A stretch of 64,000 nt of DNA, from assembly GCF_045862395.1 (NCBI RefSeq), contig NZ_AP023087.1, positions 868,001 to 932,000 of the forward strand, given 5' to 3'. This DNA comes from Marinicellulosiphila megalodicopiae. GTDB taxonomy: Bacteria; Pseudomonadota; Gammaproteobacteria; Pseudomonadales; Natronospirillaceae. Positions 54,028 through 62,789 of this stretch are shown one piece after another. How positions within the stretch are numbered: the stretch's first letter is position 1; each line of letters opens with the position of its first letter. A program made the translations under genes and the position numbers. The notes beneath the pieces were generated by a model. The model was given only the letters and a program-made list of their open reading frames with translations. It was not told the origin of the DNA and made no database searches.

Positions 54028-55506
54028 ATGTCCATTTCATCCGTAATAAAATCCATTCAAGACATCATGCGTAAAGACGCAGGGGTCGATGGCGACGCAC
54101 AGCGTTTAGGTCAGTTGTCGTGGTTATTATTTTTAAAAATATTTGACGCACAAGAACAAGAATTAGAATTTGAGCAAGACAATTACAAAACCCCCATTCC
54201 AAAAAAATACTTATGGAGCAACTGGGCAGAAGATAAAGAAGGCATCACAGGCGACGAGTTATTAGAATTTGTAAACGCCGATTTAATACCAGGTTTAAAA
54301 AATTTAACCGCGCCATTAACAACCAACCCACGCGGTTACGTCGTAAAAGAAGCATTCAGCGATGCCTTCAACTATATGAAAAACGGCACGCTGTTACGCC
54401 AAATAATAAATAAATTAAACGAGATTGATTTTACCAATTCACAAGAGCGCCATTTGTTTGGTGATTTATACGAACAAATATTAAAAGACTTACAAAGCGC
54501 AGGTAACGCTGGCGAGTTTTATACACCGCGTGCCGTTACCCGTTTTATAGTACAAATGATCAACCCAAAACTAGGCGAATCCGTAATGGACCCTGCCTGT
54601 GGTACGGGCGGATTTTTAGCCTGCACGGTTGATACGCTACGCGAACAAGTCAAAGACACCGACGGCGAATTTCAATTACAACAATCGGTGCGCGGTGTAG
54701 AAAAAAAACAACTGCCGCATTTATTGTGTGTCACCAATATGATGTTACACGGCATCGAAGTACCCAAACAAATTCGCCACGGCAATACATTAAACAAACC
54801 GCTGTCTAGTTTAGATGACAACGACATGGTCGACGTAGTCGTTTCCAATCCACCCTTTGGTGGCACCGAAGAAGACGGCATCGAAAAAAATTTCCCGTCC
54901 GAAATGCAAACCCGCGAAACAGCCGATTTATTTTTACAATACATAGTAGAAGTATTAAATAAAAAAGGCCGTGCCGCTGTGGTGTTACCCGACGGTACAT
55001 TATTTGGTGAAGGCGTAAAAACCAAAATCAAAAAAATGTTATTAGACGAATGTAACTTACACACATTAGTGCGCCTACCTAATTCAGTTTTCGCCCCTTA
55101 TACAAGCATTAAAACCAATATATTATTTTTTGAAAAAGGCACACCCACAAAAAATATTTGGTATTACGAAGTGCCGTTACCTAACGACGTAAAAGCATTT
55201 AACAAAACCAAACCGATGAAATTAGAAGACTTTGACGACTGCGTAAAGTGGTGGGGCGAAGGCAAAAGTATTGGTGCAAAAACAAAACGTAAAAATCGTG
55301 AAGCCAATACCCAAGCATGGCAAGTTAGCATCGACGAAATTATTGAGCGCAACTACAACCTCGACATAAAAAATCCACATGTAGAAGAAACAGAAATACA
55401 CGATCCTGAACAATTATTGGCTGACTTCAACAAACAACAACAAGACATTCAAACATTACGTGACCAGTTAAAATCCATTTTATCCGACGCGCTTACTGGT
55501 AAATAA
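54028..55506 (+). CDS. hsdM: Type I restriction-modification methyltransferase subunit M (HsdM)
   Basis: A 492-aa N6-adenine methyltransferase. SAM motif I DPACGTGGF begins at D188 and the catalytic NPPFGG begins at N274. An N-terminal helical domain (residues about 1-150) and a C-terminal coiled segment that contacts HsdS are typical. The next gene begins one base after the stop. It acts with HsdS to methylate the target and with HsdR to restrict. Confidence 0.95.
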   Translation: MSISSVIKSIQDIMRKDAGVDGDAQRLGQLSWLLFLKIFDAQEQELEFEQDNYKTPIPKKYLWSNWAEDKEGITGDELLEFVNADLIPGLKNLTAPLTTNPRGYVVKEAFSDAFNYMKNGTLLRQIINKLNEIDFTNSQERHLFGDLYEQILKDLQSAGNAGEFYTPRAVTRFIVQMINPKLGESVMDPACGTGGFLACTVDTLREQVKDTDGEFQLQQSVRGVEKKQLPHLLCVTNMMLHGIEVPKQIRHGNTLNKPLSSLDDNDMVDVVVSNPPFGGTEEDGIEKNFPSEMQTRETADLFLQYIVEVLNKKGRAAVVLPDGTLFGEGVKTKIKKMLLDECNLHTLVRLPNSVFAPYTSIKTNILFFEKGTPTKNIWYYEVPLPNDVKAFNKTKPMKLEDFDDCVKWWGEGKSIGAKTKRKNREANTQAWQVSIDEIIERNYNLDIKNPHVEETEIHDPEQLLADFNKQQQDIQTLRDQLKSILSDALTGK

Positions 55507-55507
55507 C

Positions 55508-56038
55508 ATGACAGAAAAGAATAAAGAAAATACAAAAAATGATGTTGTGATTTTTGAAAGTAAAAACGGCGAAGTTGAAGTTATTTTAAAACAAGACACA
55601 GTCTGGTTGCGCCAAGAGCAAATGGCTGAGTTATTTGGTCGAGATCGAACCGTCATTACTCGTCATATTGGTAATATATTCAAAGAAGGTGAGTTAGAAG
55701 AAAAAAGCAATGTGCAAAATATGCACATTGCTCATTCAGACAAACCTGTAAAGCTCTACAACCTAGACGTAATCATATCTGTAGGTTATCGAGAGTGTGA
55801 ATTAGAAGAAAAAGTAACCATCAAGGATTCCTTGATAGTTCGAAAAGAAGGCAAAATAAACGTCAAACGCCAAATCAATTTTATGAAAAAGCATACTGCC
55901 CAAGGTTACACAGTAACCAAAAATGGATTCGAGAACATCACACAAAAATTTAAGAATTATATAAATCACGTACACAAAGAAATGCAATATCAACAATTAA
56001 ATGTCATGAATATGCTAGCCAACGAGCAAACACTATGA
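55508..56038 (+). CDS. RhuM-like protein with RhuM N-terminal domain and unrelated C-terminus
   Basis: A 176-aa protein. Residues 1-98 match the N-terminal DNA-binding region of RhuM proteins (WLRQEQMAELFGRDRTVITR ... IFKEGELEEKS ... ISVGYR). Full RhuM proteins continue with a RATQFRIWAT-type domain of about 200 more residues. Here the sequence changes after ISVGYR to a Lys-rich helix-prone tail. The short motif ELEEK occurs twice, just before and after the palindrome and SVGYR, which suggests a rearrangement. It is intact to its stop, which overlaps hsdS (ATGA). A perfect palindrome lies in the coding sequence at 55707-55731. Probably regulatory or a decayed RhuM. Confidence 0.7.
   Translation: MTEKNKENTKNDVVIFESKNGEVEVILKQDTVWLRQEQMAELFGRDRTVITRHIGNIFKEGELEEKSNVQNMHIAHSDKPVKLYNLDVIISVGYRECELEEKVTIKDSLIVRKEGKINVKRQINFMKKHTAQGYTVTKNGFENITQKFKNYINHVHKEMQYQQLNVMNMLANEQTL
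55707..55731 (+). repeat. Perfect coding-sequence palindrome in rhuM-like gene
   Basis: GCAATGTGCA, loop AAATA, TGCACATTGC: a ten-base-pair stem inside codons about 67-75. A palindrome of similar design occurs at the equivalent codons of the second rhuM gene (63312-63338). Confidence 0.9.
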
Positions 56039-57843
56039 GCAGTAAAAATACAAAAACATCCCACAATTTAATCACCGACAATATGGATTTATGGACATCT
56101 ACATTAATTAAAAAGTCTACCCAAGGTCGTGGAAGCTCTAAAAAAATTGATTTGTATGGGATTAAAAAACTTAGAGAGCTAATTTTAGAGTTGGCCGTGC
56201 GTGGCAAGTTAGTGGATCAAGATCCAAGTGATGAACCCGCGTGTATTTTGTTGGAACGGATTTCGGTAGAGAAAGCGCAGTTGGTTGCTGATGGGAAGAT
56301 TAAGAAGACTAAGGCTTTGCCTGAGATTAGTGAAGATGAGAAGCCTTTTGATTTACCTGATGGGTGGGAGTGGGTGAGGCTAAAAGATATTGCAAACATA
56401 TACAACGGTAATAGTGTTAACGCTCAAGTTAAAGAATTGAAATACTCTAACGGAAATGGCCTTCCATATATTGGTACCAAGGATATTGGATATGGTTTTG
56501 AGTCAATAAATTATAATAACGGAGTAAATATCCCAGAAAATGAACCGAAATTTAAAATTGCAAATAAAGGTACTGTTCTAATTTGTGCTGAAGGTGGAAG
56601 TGCTGGAAAAAAATGTGCAATCACAATGAATAAAATTTATTTCGGTAATAAACTATTTGCCAATGAACTTTTTTCAGGTGTTATTCCTAAATATTTATTA
56701 ACAAATATATTAACACCTACATTTTATACTCAATTCTCAAATTCAATGACAGGTATAATTGGCGGTATATCTACATTAAAGTATTTGGAGCTAATCATAC
56801 CGATTGCTCCAGAACAAGAACAAAACAGAATAGTAAAAAAAGTCGATGAACTCATGTTGTTATGCGACAAACTAGAACAACAAACCGAAGACAACATCGA
56901 CGCCCATAACATATTAGCCACAACGTTATTAGATGGCTTAACGAATGTTGAAAGTCATGAAGAATTATTAGAAAACTGGAACCGCATAGCCGATAATTTC
57001 GACATCCTGTTCAGTGCAAACCCACAAGGCGAACTCGCCCTCGACCACCTAAAACAAACCATCTTACAATTAGCAGTAATGGGCAAACTTACCCCTCAAG
57101 ATCCAAACGACGAACCTGCTAGTGAATTGTTAAAACGTATTGCTATTGAAAAAGAACAACTTATTAAAGATGGGAAGATTAAGAAGCAGAAACCGTTGCC
57201 TGAGATTAGTGAGAATGAAAAGCCTTTTGAATTGCCTGATGGGTGGGAGTGGTGTCGTTTAGATGATCTAACACTACAGTCAGGTGCTGGATGGAGCCCT
57301 AAATGTAATGGGTCACCACGTGAAGGAAACAATTGGGGTGTATTAAAAGTAAGTGCTGTTACTTGGGGGGTTTTTCAACCCAATGAAAATAAAGAACTTC
57401 CAAGTCATTTAGAGCCAAGACCGGAACATGAAATAAAAAAGAATGACTTCTTAATATCCAGAGCAAACACCCCTGAATTAGTCGCTAGATCTGTAGTTGT
57501 ACCTGAGAACACTGAAGCACAATTGATGATGAGTGATAAAATTATTCGATTTAAATTTAGCCAGTACATTTCACCAGATTATGTCAGTATGGTTAACAAT
57601 AGCCAATGGTCTAAAGACTATTATGCCAAAGTCGCAGGCGGCACAAGTAGTACTATGAAAAATGTTTCTAGAACTCAAATTCAAATGCTTCTAACTGCTT
57701 TACCTCCATATAAAGAGCAAAAAAGGATAATGTCTAAAGTAGAGGGTATTATGGCGCTATGTAATAACCTTAAAGAAATAATACGCCATTCTTCGAAAAC
57801 TAACGTACAGATGACAGATTATATTGTCAAATTAGGAGAATAA
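56035..57843 (+). CDS. hsdS: Type I RM specificity subunit S (HsdS)
   Basis: A 602-aa specificity subunit with two target-recognition domains. Two homologous blocks, residues 46-113 and 339-406, share 48 of 68 residues by my count and end in LPDGWEW; each leads into a TRD (about 114-260 and 407-575). Coiled segments after each TRD (VKKVDELMLLCDKLEQQ and MSKVEGIMALCNNL) separate the domains. The N-terminal about 40 residues are an extra hydrophilic stretch. It overlaps the RhuM-like gene by four bases and is followed after two bases by the AAA-TOPRIM gene. Confidence 0.93.
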   Translation: MSSKNTKTSHNLITDNMDLWTSTLIKKSTQGRGSSKKIDLYGIKKLRELILELAVRGKLVDQDPSDEPACILLERISVEKAQLVADGKIKKTKALPEISEDEKPFDLPDGWEWVRLKDIANIYNGNSVNAQVKELKYSNGNGLPYIGTKDIGYGFESINYNNGVNIPENEPKFKIANKGTVLICAEGGSAGKKCAITMNKIYFGNKLFANELFSGVIPKYLLTNILTPTFYTQFSNSMTGIIGGISTLKYLELIIPIAPEQEQNRIVKKVDELMLLCDKLEQQTEDNIDAHNILATTLLDGLTNVESHEELLENWNRIADNFDILFSANPQGELALDHLKQTILQLAVMGKLTPQDPNDEPASELLKRIAIEKEQLIKDGKIKKQKPLPEISENEKPFELPDGWEWCRLDDLTLQSGAGWSPKCNGSPREGNNWGVLKVSAVTWGVFQPNENKELPSHLEPRPEHEIKKNDFLISRANTPELVARSVVVPENTEAQLMMSDKIIRFKFSQYISPDYVSMVNNSQWSKDYYAKVAGGTSSTMKNVSRTQIQMLLTALPPYKEQKRIMSKVEGIMALCNNLKEIIRHSSKTNVQMTDYIVKLGE

Positions 57844-57845
57844 CA

Positions 57846-59756
57846 TTGCGTATTAAATCCATTTATATTAGTGATTATAAAAATTTAAAAGATTTTAATT
57901 TAAAATTTACAACTGACAATTTTTTAGAAATATTTGTAGGTAAAAATGGATCAGGTAAATCGAATTTTATTGAGGCATTAATTGAAATATTTCGCCATTT
58001 ATACGAGTTGCATCTAACTGTACCTTACGAGATAAGTTTTGATTATACGATTGAATATATAATCGATGGAAATGCAGTAATTATTCAATACAATTTTACA
58101 AATAATATATTATTAATCAACGGTGTTGAACGCGCAACACTAGGGCAAACAATCATGCCTGAAAATATTTTAATCTATTATGCAGGCCAGAATGAAATAA
58201 TAAATAACACGTTAAATGCATATGAAATAAATTTTTCTAAAAGAATAATATCAGCTGACATAAATGAAAGTCGTAAATTTATAGGCATAAATTCAAGTTA
58301 TAAAGATATTTTCTTAACTGTAATTTCTTTAATGGATACTAACTCTAAATTGAAGAAATTTATATTGAATAAATTAGGAATACAAATTTTAGGTAATGAC
58401 TTAAAAGTAAAATTAAAAAGACCATTATATGCAAGTAGGCGCAACGCAAACACATTTAACATTGAAAGCAATGATGATATTAATGAATATTGGAAACTTA
58501 CGGGCGCGTCAAAATCATTTCTTAAAAAATTAGAGGGTTGCACTTTAAAAGAGTCAAATAATGGACTTCGAACGGAGGGATACTTATCAGACACTGACAC
58601 CTATCAACTATACTTTTCAATTGAAAGTATTCAGCGTGAGTTTTCAGGATTTGCACCTCTAGAATTTTTTAAGGCTTTCGATAATCTAAAAACCTTGGGA
58701 ATATTAGAGTCTTTATCCATATCCATGACTTTAAAAAACGATCAAGAAATTCATTCATCTTCATTTAGTGATGGGCAGTTTCAAACCATTTATTTATTTG
58801 CAGTCACTGAAATATTCAAAAACTCAAACTGTATAACCTTATTGGATGAACCAGATTCTTTTCTTCACCCTGAATGGCAAGCTGAATGTGTTGGACAGCT
58901 TCAGAATATAACAGACCAAGCTAAGTATACTAATCACGTCTTGATGACCAGTCATAGTGCCGTGACTCTGATTAAAAATATAGATCAAAGAGTCAGGTAT
59001 TTTGATTTAAATTCAGATGGGTTTGTAAATACATACTTAATACCAAAAGATATTGCAGTAAAAAAACTTTGCTCAGATATTATAAAGTACTCAGCAAATG
59101 AACAAATATTAAGTGTTTTAAACACCATTCAAATTGAAAATAAACCGGTGTTATTTACCGAAGGTAGTACTGACCCATTAATTATTAAGCAAGCTTGGTT
59201 GAATTTATTTGATGAAGAAATGCCGTTTATTCCTTTTTATGCATTCAGCTCTACTTACCTCGTCCAATTACTAACAGATGCCCGTATTCTTAACGAGATG
59301 AATGGCCTTCCAATGTTTGGTCTTTTTGATTTTGACAAAGCATATGATACTTGGAATGGCATAAATGGAGATGAAATAGAATTGGACGCGAATAAAGGGT
59401 TGATTAAGAAATGGGTGAACGGTGATTCATTTGCGATAATGATCCCCATTCCAGAAAATGCAGAAATTAAAAAACAAGTATATAAAAACCATTTTAATGG
59501 AGAGACTTTTGGTGGTAACTCATGCTGTGAAATAGAGCATATGTTTTATGGGTTAGAAGAAACGGATCAATATTTTGAAAAACAAGCATGTGCAGGTGGT
59601 AATCAAATAAAATTCAAAGCTGATGGCAGTAAAACGGCATTTGCCCAAGACATAGTTCCGCAGCTCCCTAAAGAGTCTTTTGAAGTATTTAGGCCAATTT
59701 TGGAGTTTATAAAAACTAAATGCTTAATAGGCAAACAAGAATTAGATGTAGCTTAA
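57846..59756 (+). CDS. OLD-like AAA ATPase with TOPRIM-like nuclease domain
   Basis: A 636-aa protein starting at TTG 57846, two bases after hsdS. SMC/RecF-type ATPase: Walker A GKNGSGKS (residues 32-39), signature SFSDGQ (306-311), Walker B LLDEPDSFLHP (D334, E335), and SHS histidine. A TOPRIM-like region follows: E439 in FTEGSTD and D495-F-D497 in LFDFDKA. This is the order seen in OLD nucleases and GajA. The gene is markedly AT-rich compared with hsdM. It is coupled to a HEPN/RES gene (one-base gap). Defence role is inferred from domain type and location. Confidence 0.82.
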   Translation: MRIKSIYISDYKNLKDFNLKFTTDNFLEIFVGKNGSGKSNFIEALIEIFRHLYELHLTVPYEISFDYTIEYIIDGNAVIIQYNFTNNILLINGVERATLGQTIMPENILIYYAGQNEIINNTLNAYEINFSKRIISADINESRKFIGINSSYKDIFLTVISLMDTNSKLKKFILNKLGIQILGNDLKVKLKRPLYASRRNANTFNIESNDDINEYWKLTGASKSFLKKLEGCTLKESNNGLRTEGYLSDTDTYQLYFSIESIQREFSGFAPLEFFKAFDNLKTLGILESLSISMTLKNDQEIHSSSFSDGQFQTIYLFAVTEIFKNSNCITLLDEPDSFLHPEWQAECVGQLQNITDQAKYTNHVLMTSHSAVTLIKNIDQRVRYFDLNSDGFVNTYLIPKDIAVKKLCSDIIKYSANEQILSVLNTIQIENKPVLFTEGSTDPLIIKQAWLNLFDEEMPFIPFYAFSSTYLVQLLTDARILNEMNGLPMFGLFDFDKAYDTWNGINGDEIELDANKGLIKKWVNGDSFAIMIPIPENAEIKKQVYKNHFNGETFGGNSCCEIEHMFYGLEETDQYFEKQACAGGNQIKFKADGSKTAFAQDIVPQLPKESFEVFRPILEFIKTKCLIGKQELDVA

Positions 59757-59757
59757 A

Positions 59758-61065
59758 ATGAAAATAGAAGAAGAAAAACTATATATCTGCATAGAGTGTA
59801 TTAAAAACCCATATTTAATTAATAAATTGAAGTCCAAAAAAGGAATATATAACTGTGCAATTTGTGAGAATGACGGAAAAGGAATCGCACTTAATGAATT
59901 AGTTTCTAAAATTGAAGGGGTATTTAGTGAAAGCTATCAATTAACACCTGAAAATCCAGAAGGGCATGAATATTATTTACAAAAAATTGGCGAATGGTAT
60001 CGCAAAGGTGATGAAGCCGATTTTATTATTTCTGAATTATTAGGAGTTGATGAAGATTCCGAATTAACTAATATGATTTTAGAACACTTTGATTTAAGTA
60101 TGTTTAATATGTACGAAGATCAAAATGATGAATTTATGTTTGAACAAAAAAAAATTGTAGATCATAACTATAAATTCTCATGGAATAAATACATAAACTC
60201 TATTGAAAATGAATCAAGGTTTTTTAATAAATTTGCGTTAGAAATATTGGATGATCTTTTCAATAATATACAAAATTATAAAAATGAAAGTAATAATTCA
60301 ATTATTAGAATAATCGATAAATCCACTCCTATTTATAGAGCAAGGTCTAAATTTAATTTCAAAGATATTGTAGATATAATTGAGGATTTACCAAACTCCT
60401 TAGGTATACCCAAAAACACTGGATTAGGTAGAATGAATTTTTCAGGAATTAGAGCATTTTACGGATCTTTAGACCCTAGCACATGCATCAATGAAATTAG
60501 ACCAGACGTTGATAGTTATACAATTATGGGGGAGTTTAAATTACTGAGAAAGTTAACAATAATTGATTTATCAGATTTAAGTGAGTTTTACATTAATGAC
60601 AGTATGTTTGATCCTGATTATGTAAAAAACCAACAAAAGGCTAAGTTTTTAGAGTATCTAATAAAAGAAATCAGCAAACCAATTGAAAAAAACAAAGAAG
60701 AAAAAGAATATCTACCAACACAAGTTCTCTCAGAATACCTTTGTAATCATGCCAATTTAAAATTAGATGGGATAATTTTTAACTCCTCTAGAGATAAAGA
60801 CTCAAATAAAAATATTGTGATTTTCAATAGATCTTGCGAAATAAGAAATGATTTTAAATACTCAATTATTGAAAGGTACGATTATGATTTTCCAAATGAT
60901 ATACATATTTCAAAGAAGAAAAGAGATATAAATCCAGTTAATAATGAAATTATTGATATGGATACATTTACAGAAGATTCATTAGAATTGGAAAATGTTA
61001 TAATTAGTGAAATTGAATCGGTTAGTTATAAAGAAAAAAGGCATAGCGTAAAGGAGGAAGAATGA
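59758..61065 (+). CDS. HEPN/RES-domain protein, putative NAD-degrading toxin
   Basis: A 435-aa protein. It opens with a zinc ribbon (C11, C14, C33, C36). Residues about 45-180 are helical (HEPN/RES N-terminal-type). The RES domain spans about 185-375: Y193/R194, GRMNFSGIRAFYGSL with R225 and Y235, E246 in INEIRP, and a serine region at 343-344. RES toxins of the MbcT/ParT type break down NAD. The acidic C-terminal tail (376-435) is unusual. It begins one base after the AAA-TOPRIM stop and overlaps the next ORF by ATGA. Confidence 0.8.
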   Translation: MKIEEEKLYICIECIKNPYLINKLKSKKGIYNCAICENDGKGIALNELVSKIEGVFSESYQLTPENPEGHEYYLQKIGEWYRKGDEADFIISELLGVDEDSELTNMILEHFDLSMFNMYEDQNDEFMFEQKKIVDHNYKFSWNKYINSIENESRFFNKFALEILDDLFNNIQNYKNESNNSIIRIIDKSTPIYRARSKFNFKDIVDIIEDLPNSLGIPKNTGLGRMNFSGIRAFYGSLDPSTCINEIRPDVDSYTIMGEFKLLRKLTIIDLSDLSEFYINDSMFDPDYVKNQQKAKFLEYLIKEISKPIEKNKEEKEYLPTQVLSEYLCNHANLKLDGIIFNSSRDKDSNKNIVIFNRSCEIRNDFKYSIIERYDYDFPNDIHISKKKRDINPVNNEIIDMDTFTEDSLELENVIISEIESVSYKEKRHSVKEEE

Positions 61066-61226
61066 GTGATCGAGACAAAATTAAACTCTTTGATGAAATT
61101 ATGCAACCTGATGTTCTTCATAAAAACTTTGCATGGTTAAGTGTCAGGCCATTAGTTTTAAATGGATACTCACAAAGTAAGTTGCTGGACAGTAAGGCCG
61201 AGGGTCAGGTCTTTATTTTGACATAG
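61062..61226 (+). CDS. 54-aa ORF coupled to the HEPN/RES gene, possibly truncated
   Basis: It begins by ATGA overlap with the RES gene and has the strongest ribosome binding site in the region (AAGGAGGAAG). The product is a soluble 54-aa peptide beginning MSDRDKIKLFDEIM. The last about 12 codons (SKAEGQVFILT) read like a junction with unrelated DNA, so this may be the 5' remnant of a longer third gene. No family recognised. Alternatives: a small antitoxin or regulator of the module. Confidence 0.6.
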   Translation: MSDRDKIKLFDEIMQPDVLHKNFAWLSVRPLVLNGYSQSKLLDSKAEGQVFILT

Positions 61227-61354
61227 ACACTTATAAAAAATGATTACATACAATATGACATTAAACCAAATGCATAGCGTTGAAGTTTACATAACATACG
61301 GTAGTGATAAAGGGTTAAAGAGTTATCCTCTTAGATTGGATTAAAAGGTTGAAA

Positions 61355-61816
61355 ATGGAAAATAATAAAGAAGTAACAGAGAAGAAAGTAAAACATAAAT
61401 TATGTGGTTGTGAAAAGTCAGTGCCTGAATCATTAGATATGAGTTTTTATTGCGCGCAATGTAAGGCTAATTCAAAAAGCTTCAATTTGAAGAGTCCTTT
61501 TAAAATCGCTGCAATACTCGCTATTTTGGGATTTACGGGCAGTAATTTTATTGAATATGCTGCAACAGATAACCGTTATTCGATATCAGCAGAGTATGAT
61601 TTGTTGAATGCTTGCATTAACTCAAGCAAGAAGGTGCAGTCAAAAGCACAGTATCAAGCCAAAGAAAAAATCTGTTTTTGCGCTTTAGAGGATACGATGA
61701 ATGAAATTTCCTATATTCGATATATGCTAGAGAAAGAAGATATTTTAGATAAAGATAAATTTGATGGTTTTGATAATGTGATGAAAAAGAATACATTGGA
61801 ATGTAAAAAAGCCTAA
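61355..61816 (+). CDS. Zinc-ribbon, single-TM protein of unknown function
   Basis: A 153-aa protein with start at ATG 61355 (AAAAGG six bases upstream). Cys pairs C-G-C and C-AQC form a possible zinc ribbon at residues about 17-37. A TM helix follows (FKIAAILAILGFTGSNFI, about 49-67), then a soluble C-terminal helical region with three cysteines. No family recognised. Its stop lies inside a hairpin. Confidence 0.65.
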   Translation: MENNKEVTEKKVKHKLCGCEKSVPESLDMSFYCAQCKANSKSFNLKSPFKIAAILAILGFTGSNFIEYAATDNRYSISAEYDLLNACINSSKKVQSKAQYQAKEKICFCALEDTMNEISYIRYMLEKEDILDKDKFDGFDNVMKKNTLECKKA

Positions 61817-61830
61817 CATTCGTTAGGCTT
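61809..61830. terminator. Hairpin at the end of the zinc-ribbon gene
   Basis: AAGCCTAAC / GTTAGGCTT nine-base-pair stem. A run of six T lies only on the minus strand, so it more likely ends the small minus-strand genes. Confidence 0.65.
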
Positions 61831-61838
61831 GTCGTTAA

Positions 61839-61946
61839 TTATTTACCTTTGGGTGGATTATTACCACGGCCGCCACCAGAAGGGTTACCTGTTTGACTTG
61901 GACCATTTGGTGGGGTTGCTGATTGTATGTTAATTAAAATATTCAT
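61839..61946 (-). CDS. 35-aa Pro/Gly/Asn-rich peptide ORF
   Basis: MNILINIQSATPPNGPSQTG followed by a Gly/Pro/Asn-rich tail with GGGRGN. A ribosome site AAAGGT precedes the start, and a minus-strand terminator-like hairpin follows at 61809-61830. The short upstream gene at 62013 has the same AAAGGTAA leader. Too short to classify; low-complexity composition makes coding plausible but unproved. Confidence 0.45.
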   Translation of the reverse strand: MNILINIQSATPPNGPSQTGNPSGGGRGNNPPKGK

Positions 61947-62012
61947 AATGTTACCTTTTAAAGTTAATTGATCAATCGAATACCTCAAAGGATATTCAAA
62001 AATTAGGTCTAA

Positions 62013-62273
62013 TTATTTATTTACCTTTGGCTTGTCGTTGCTTCGGCTTTTATTTGAAGGGTTGTCAGTTTTTCTAGGTGCATTTTTAAGCGAAGCGGTT
62101 TGATTTATTTGATCAGGTTTTGGGCTCTGCTCTTTTTGACTTGAGCTTTTTTTGTCTGTGATTGATTGAGCTTTAGCTGCAAATGAATCTTTTGATACTT
62201 TGCCATTATTTTTTCTAGCTTCTGCGCTTTGAATTCGTTTAGCAGCGGCTTGGTCTAATGTAGATTTACTCAT
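62013..62273 (-). CDS. 86-aa Ser/Lys/Ala-rich small protein, SMP-like
   Basis: A highly charged, disordered-looking protein. The start MSKSTLDQAAAKRIQSAEAR ... KDSFAAKAQS resembles the seed-maturation-protein (SMP) motif (RIQSAEA-K-N-G-G ... SFAA-AQS) found in small bacterial proteins on mobile elements. Homology is by eye only. AAAGGTAA precedes the start. It may bind nucleic acid or protect against stress; no function can be stated. Confidence 0.55.
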   Translation of the reverse strand: MSKSTLDQAAAKRIQSAEARKNNGKVSKDSFAAKAQSITDKKSSSQKEQSPKPDQINQTASLKNAPRKTDNPSNKSRSNDKPKVNK

Positions 62274-62354
62274 GGTATTTACCTTTATATAATAAATGAA
62301 TGTCTTTGTTTTGCTCGCTAGCTAGCAAAGACAAACTAAATATACGCAATAGGA

Positions 62355-62699
62355 ATGGGACAAATGGGGACAGATGATAGCGAAATATTAAAAAAACAAA
62401 TTAAAATGGTAATTGGTCAACTTGGTTGGAAGATGAATCAACTTGCAAGGGTGATATATACCGAAGAGCATGAAATTGATAATGATGATGAAATTAAACG
62501 GTTCGAAGAAACGTTTAAAAAACAATTTCAAAGAAAGTCAGATAACACAGAGCGGTTTAAGCGTTATTTGAGAATAATTTCTATGCATCCAGATTTTGTT
62601 AGGTTAGATATGGTTTTACCCGTATATGTTGAAAATGAACGTTTATCTAAACGTATGATCGACAAAATGAAAAATATTTCGAAGTTGATTGATGAATAA
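62355..62699 (+). CDS. Small helical protein, possible HTH, function unknown
   Basis: A 114-aa soluble, charged, probably all-helical protein. IGQLGWKMNQLARVIYTE could be a helix-turn-helix, and the second half is basic. ATG 62355 was used; ATG 62364 is also possible. It stands alone between the small minus-strand genes and the broken gene at 62790. Confidence 0.5.
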   Translation: MGQMGTDDSEILKKQIKMVIGQLGWKMNQLARVIYTEEHEIDNDDEIKRFEETFKKQFQRKSDNTERFKRYLRIISMHPDFVRLDMVLPVYVENERLSKRMIDKMKNISKLIDE

Positions 62700-62789
62700 T
62701 GATGGCTCATCGTTTAAAGTCCCTGTTAATATTTAATTATCAAAAAATATTTTCCAGTAAAACCTAATTAAAAACGAGGTTGATCAAAC

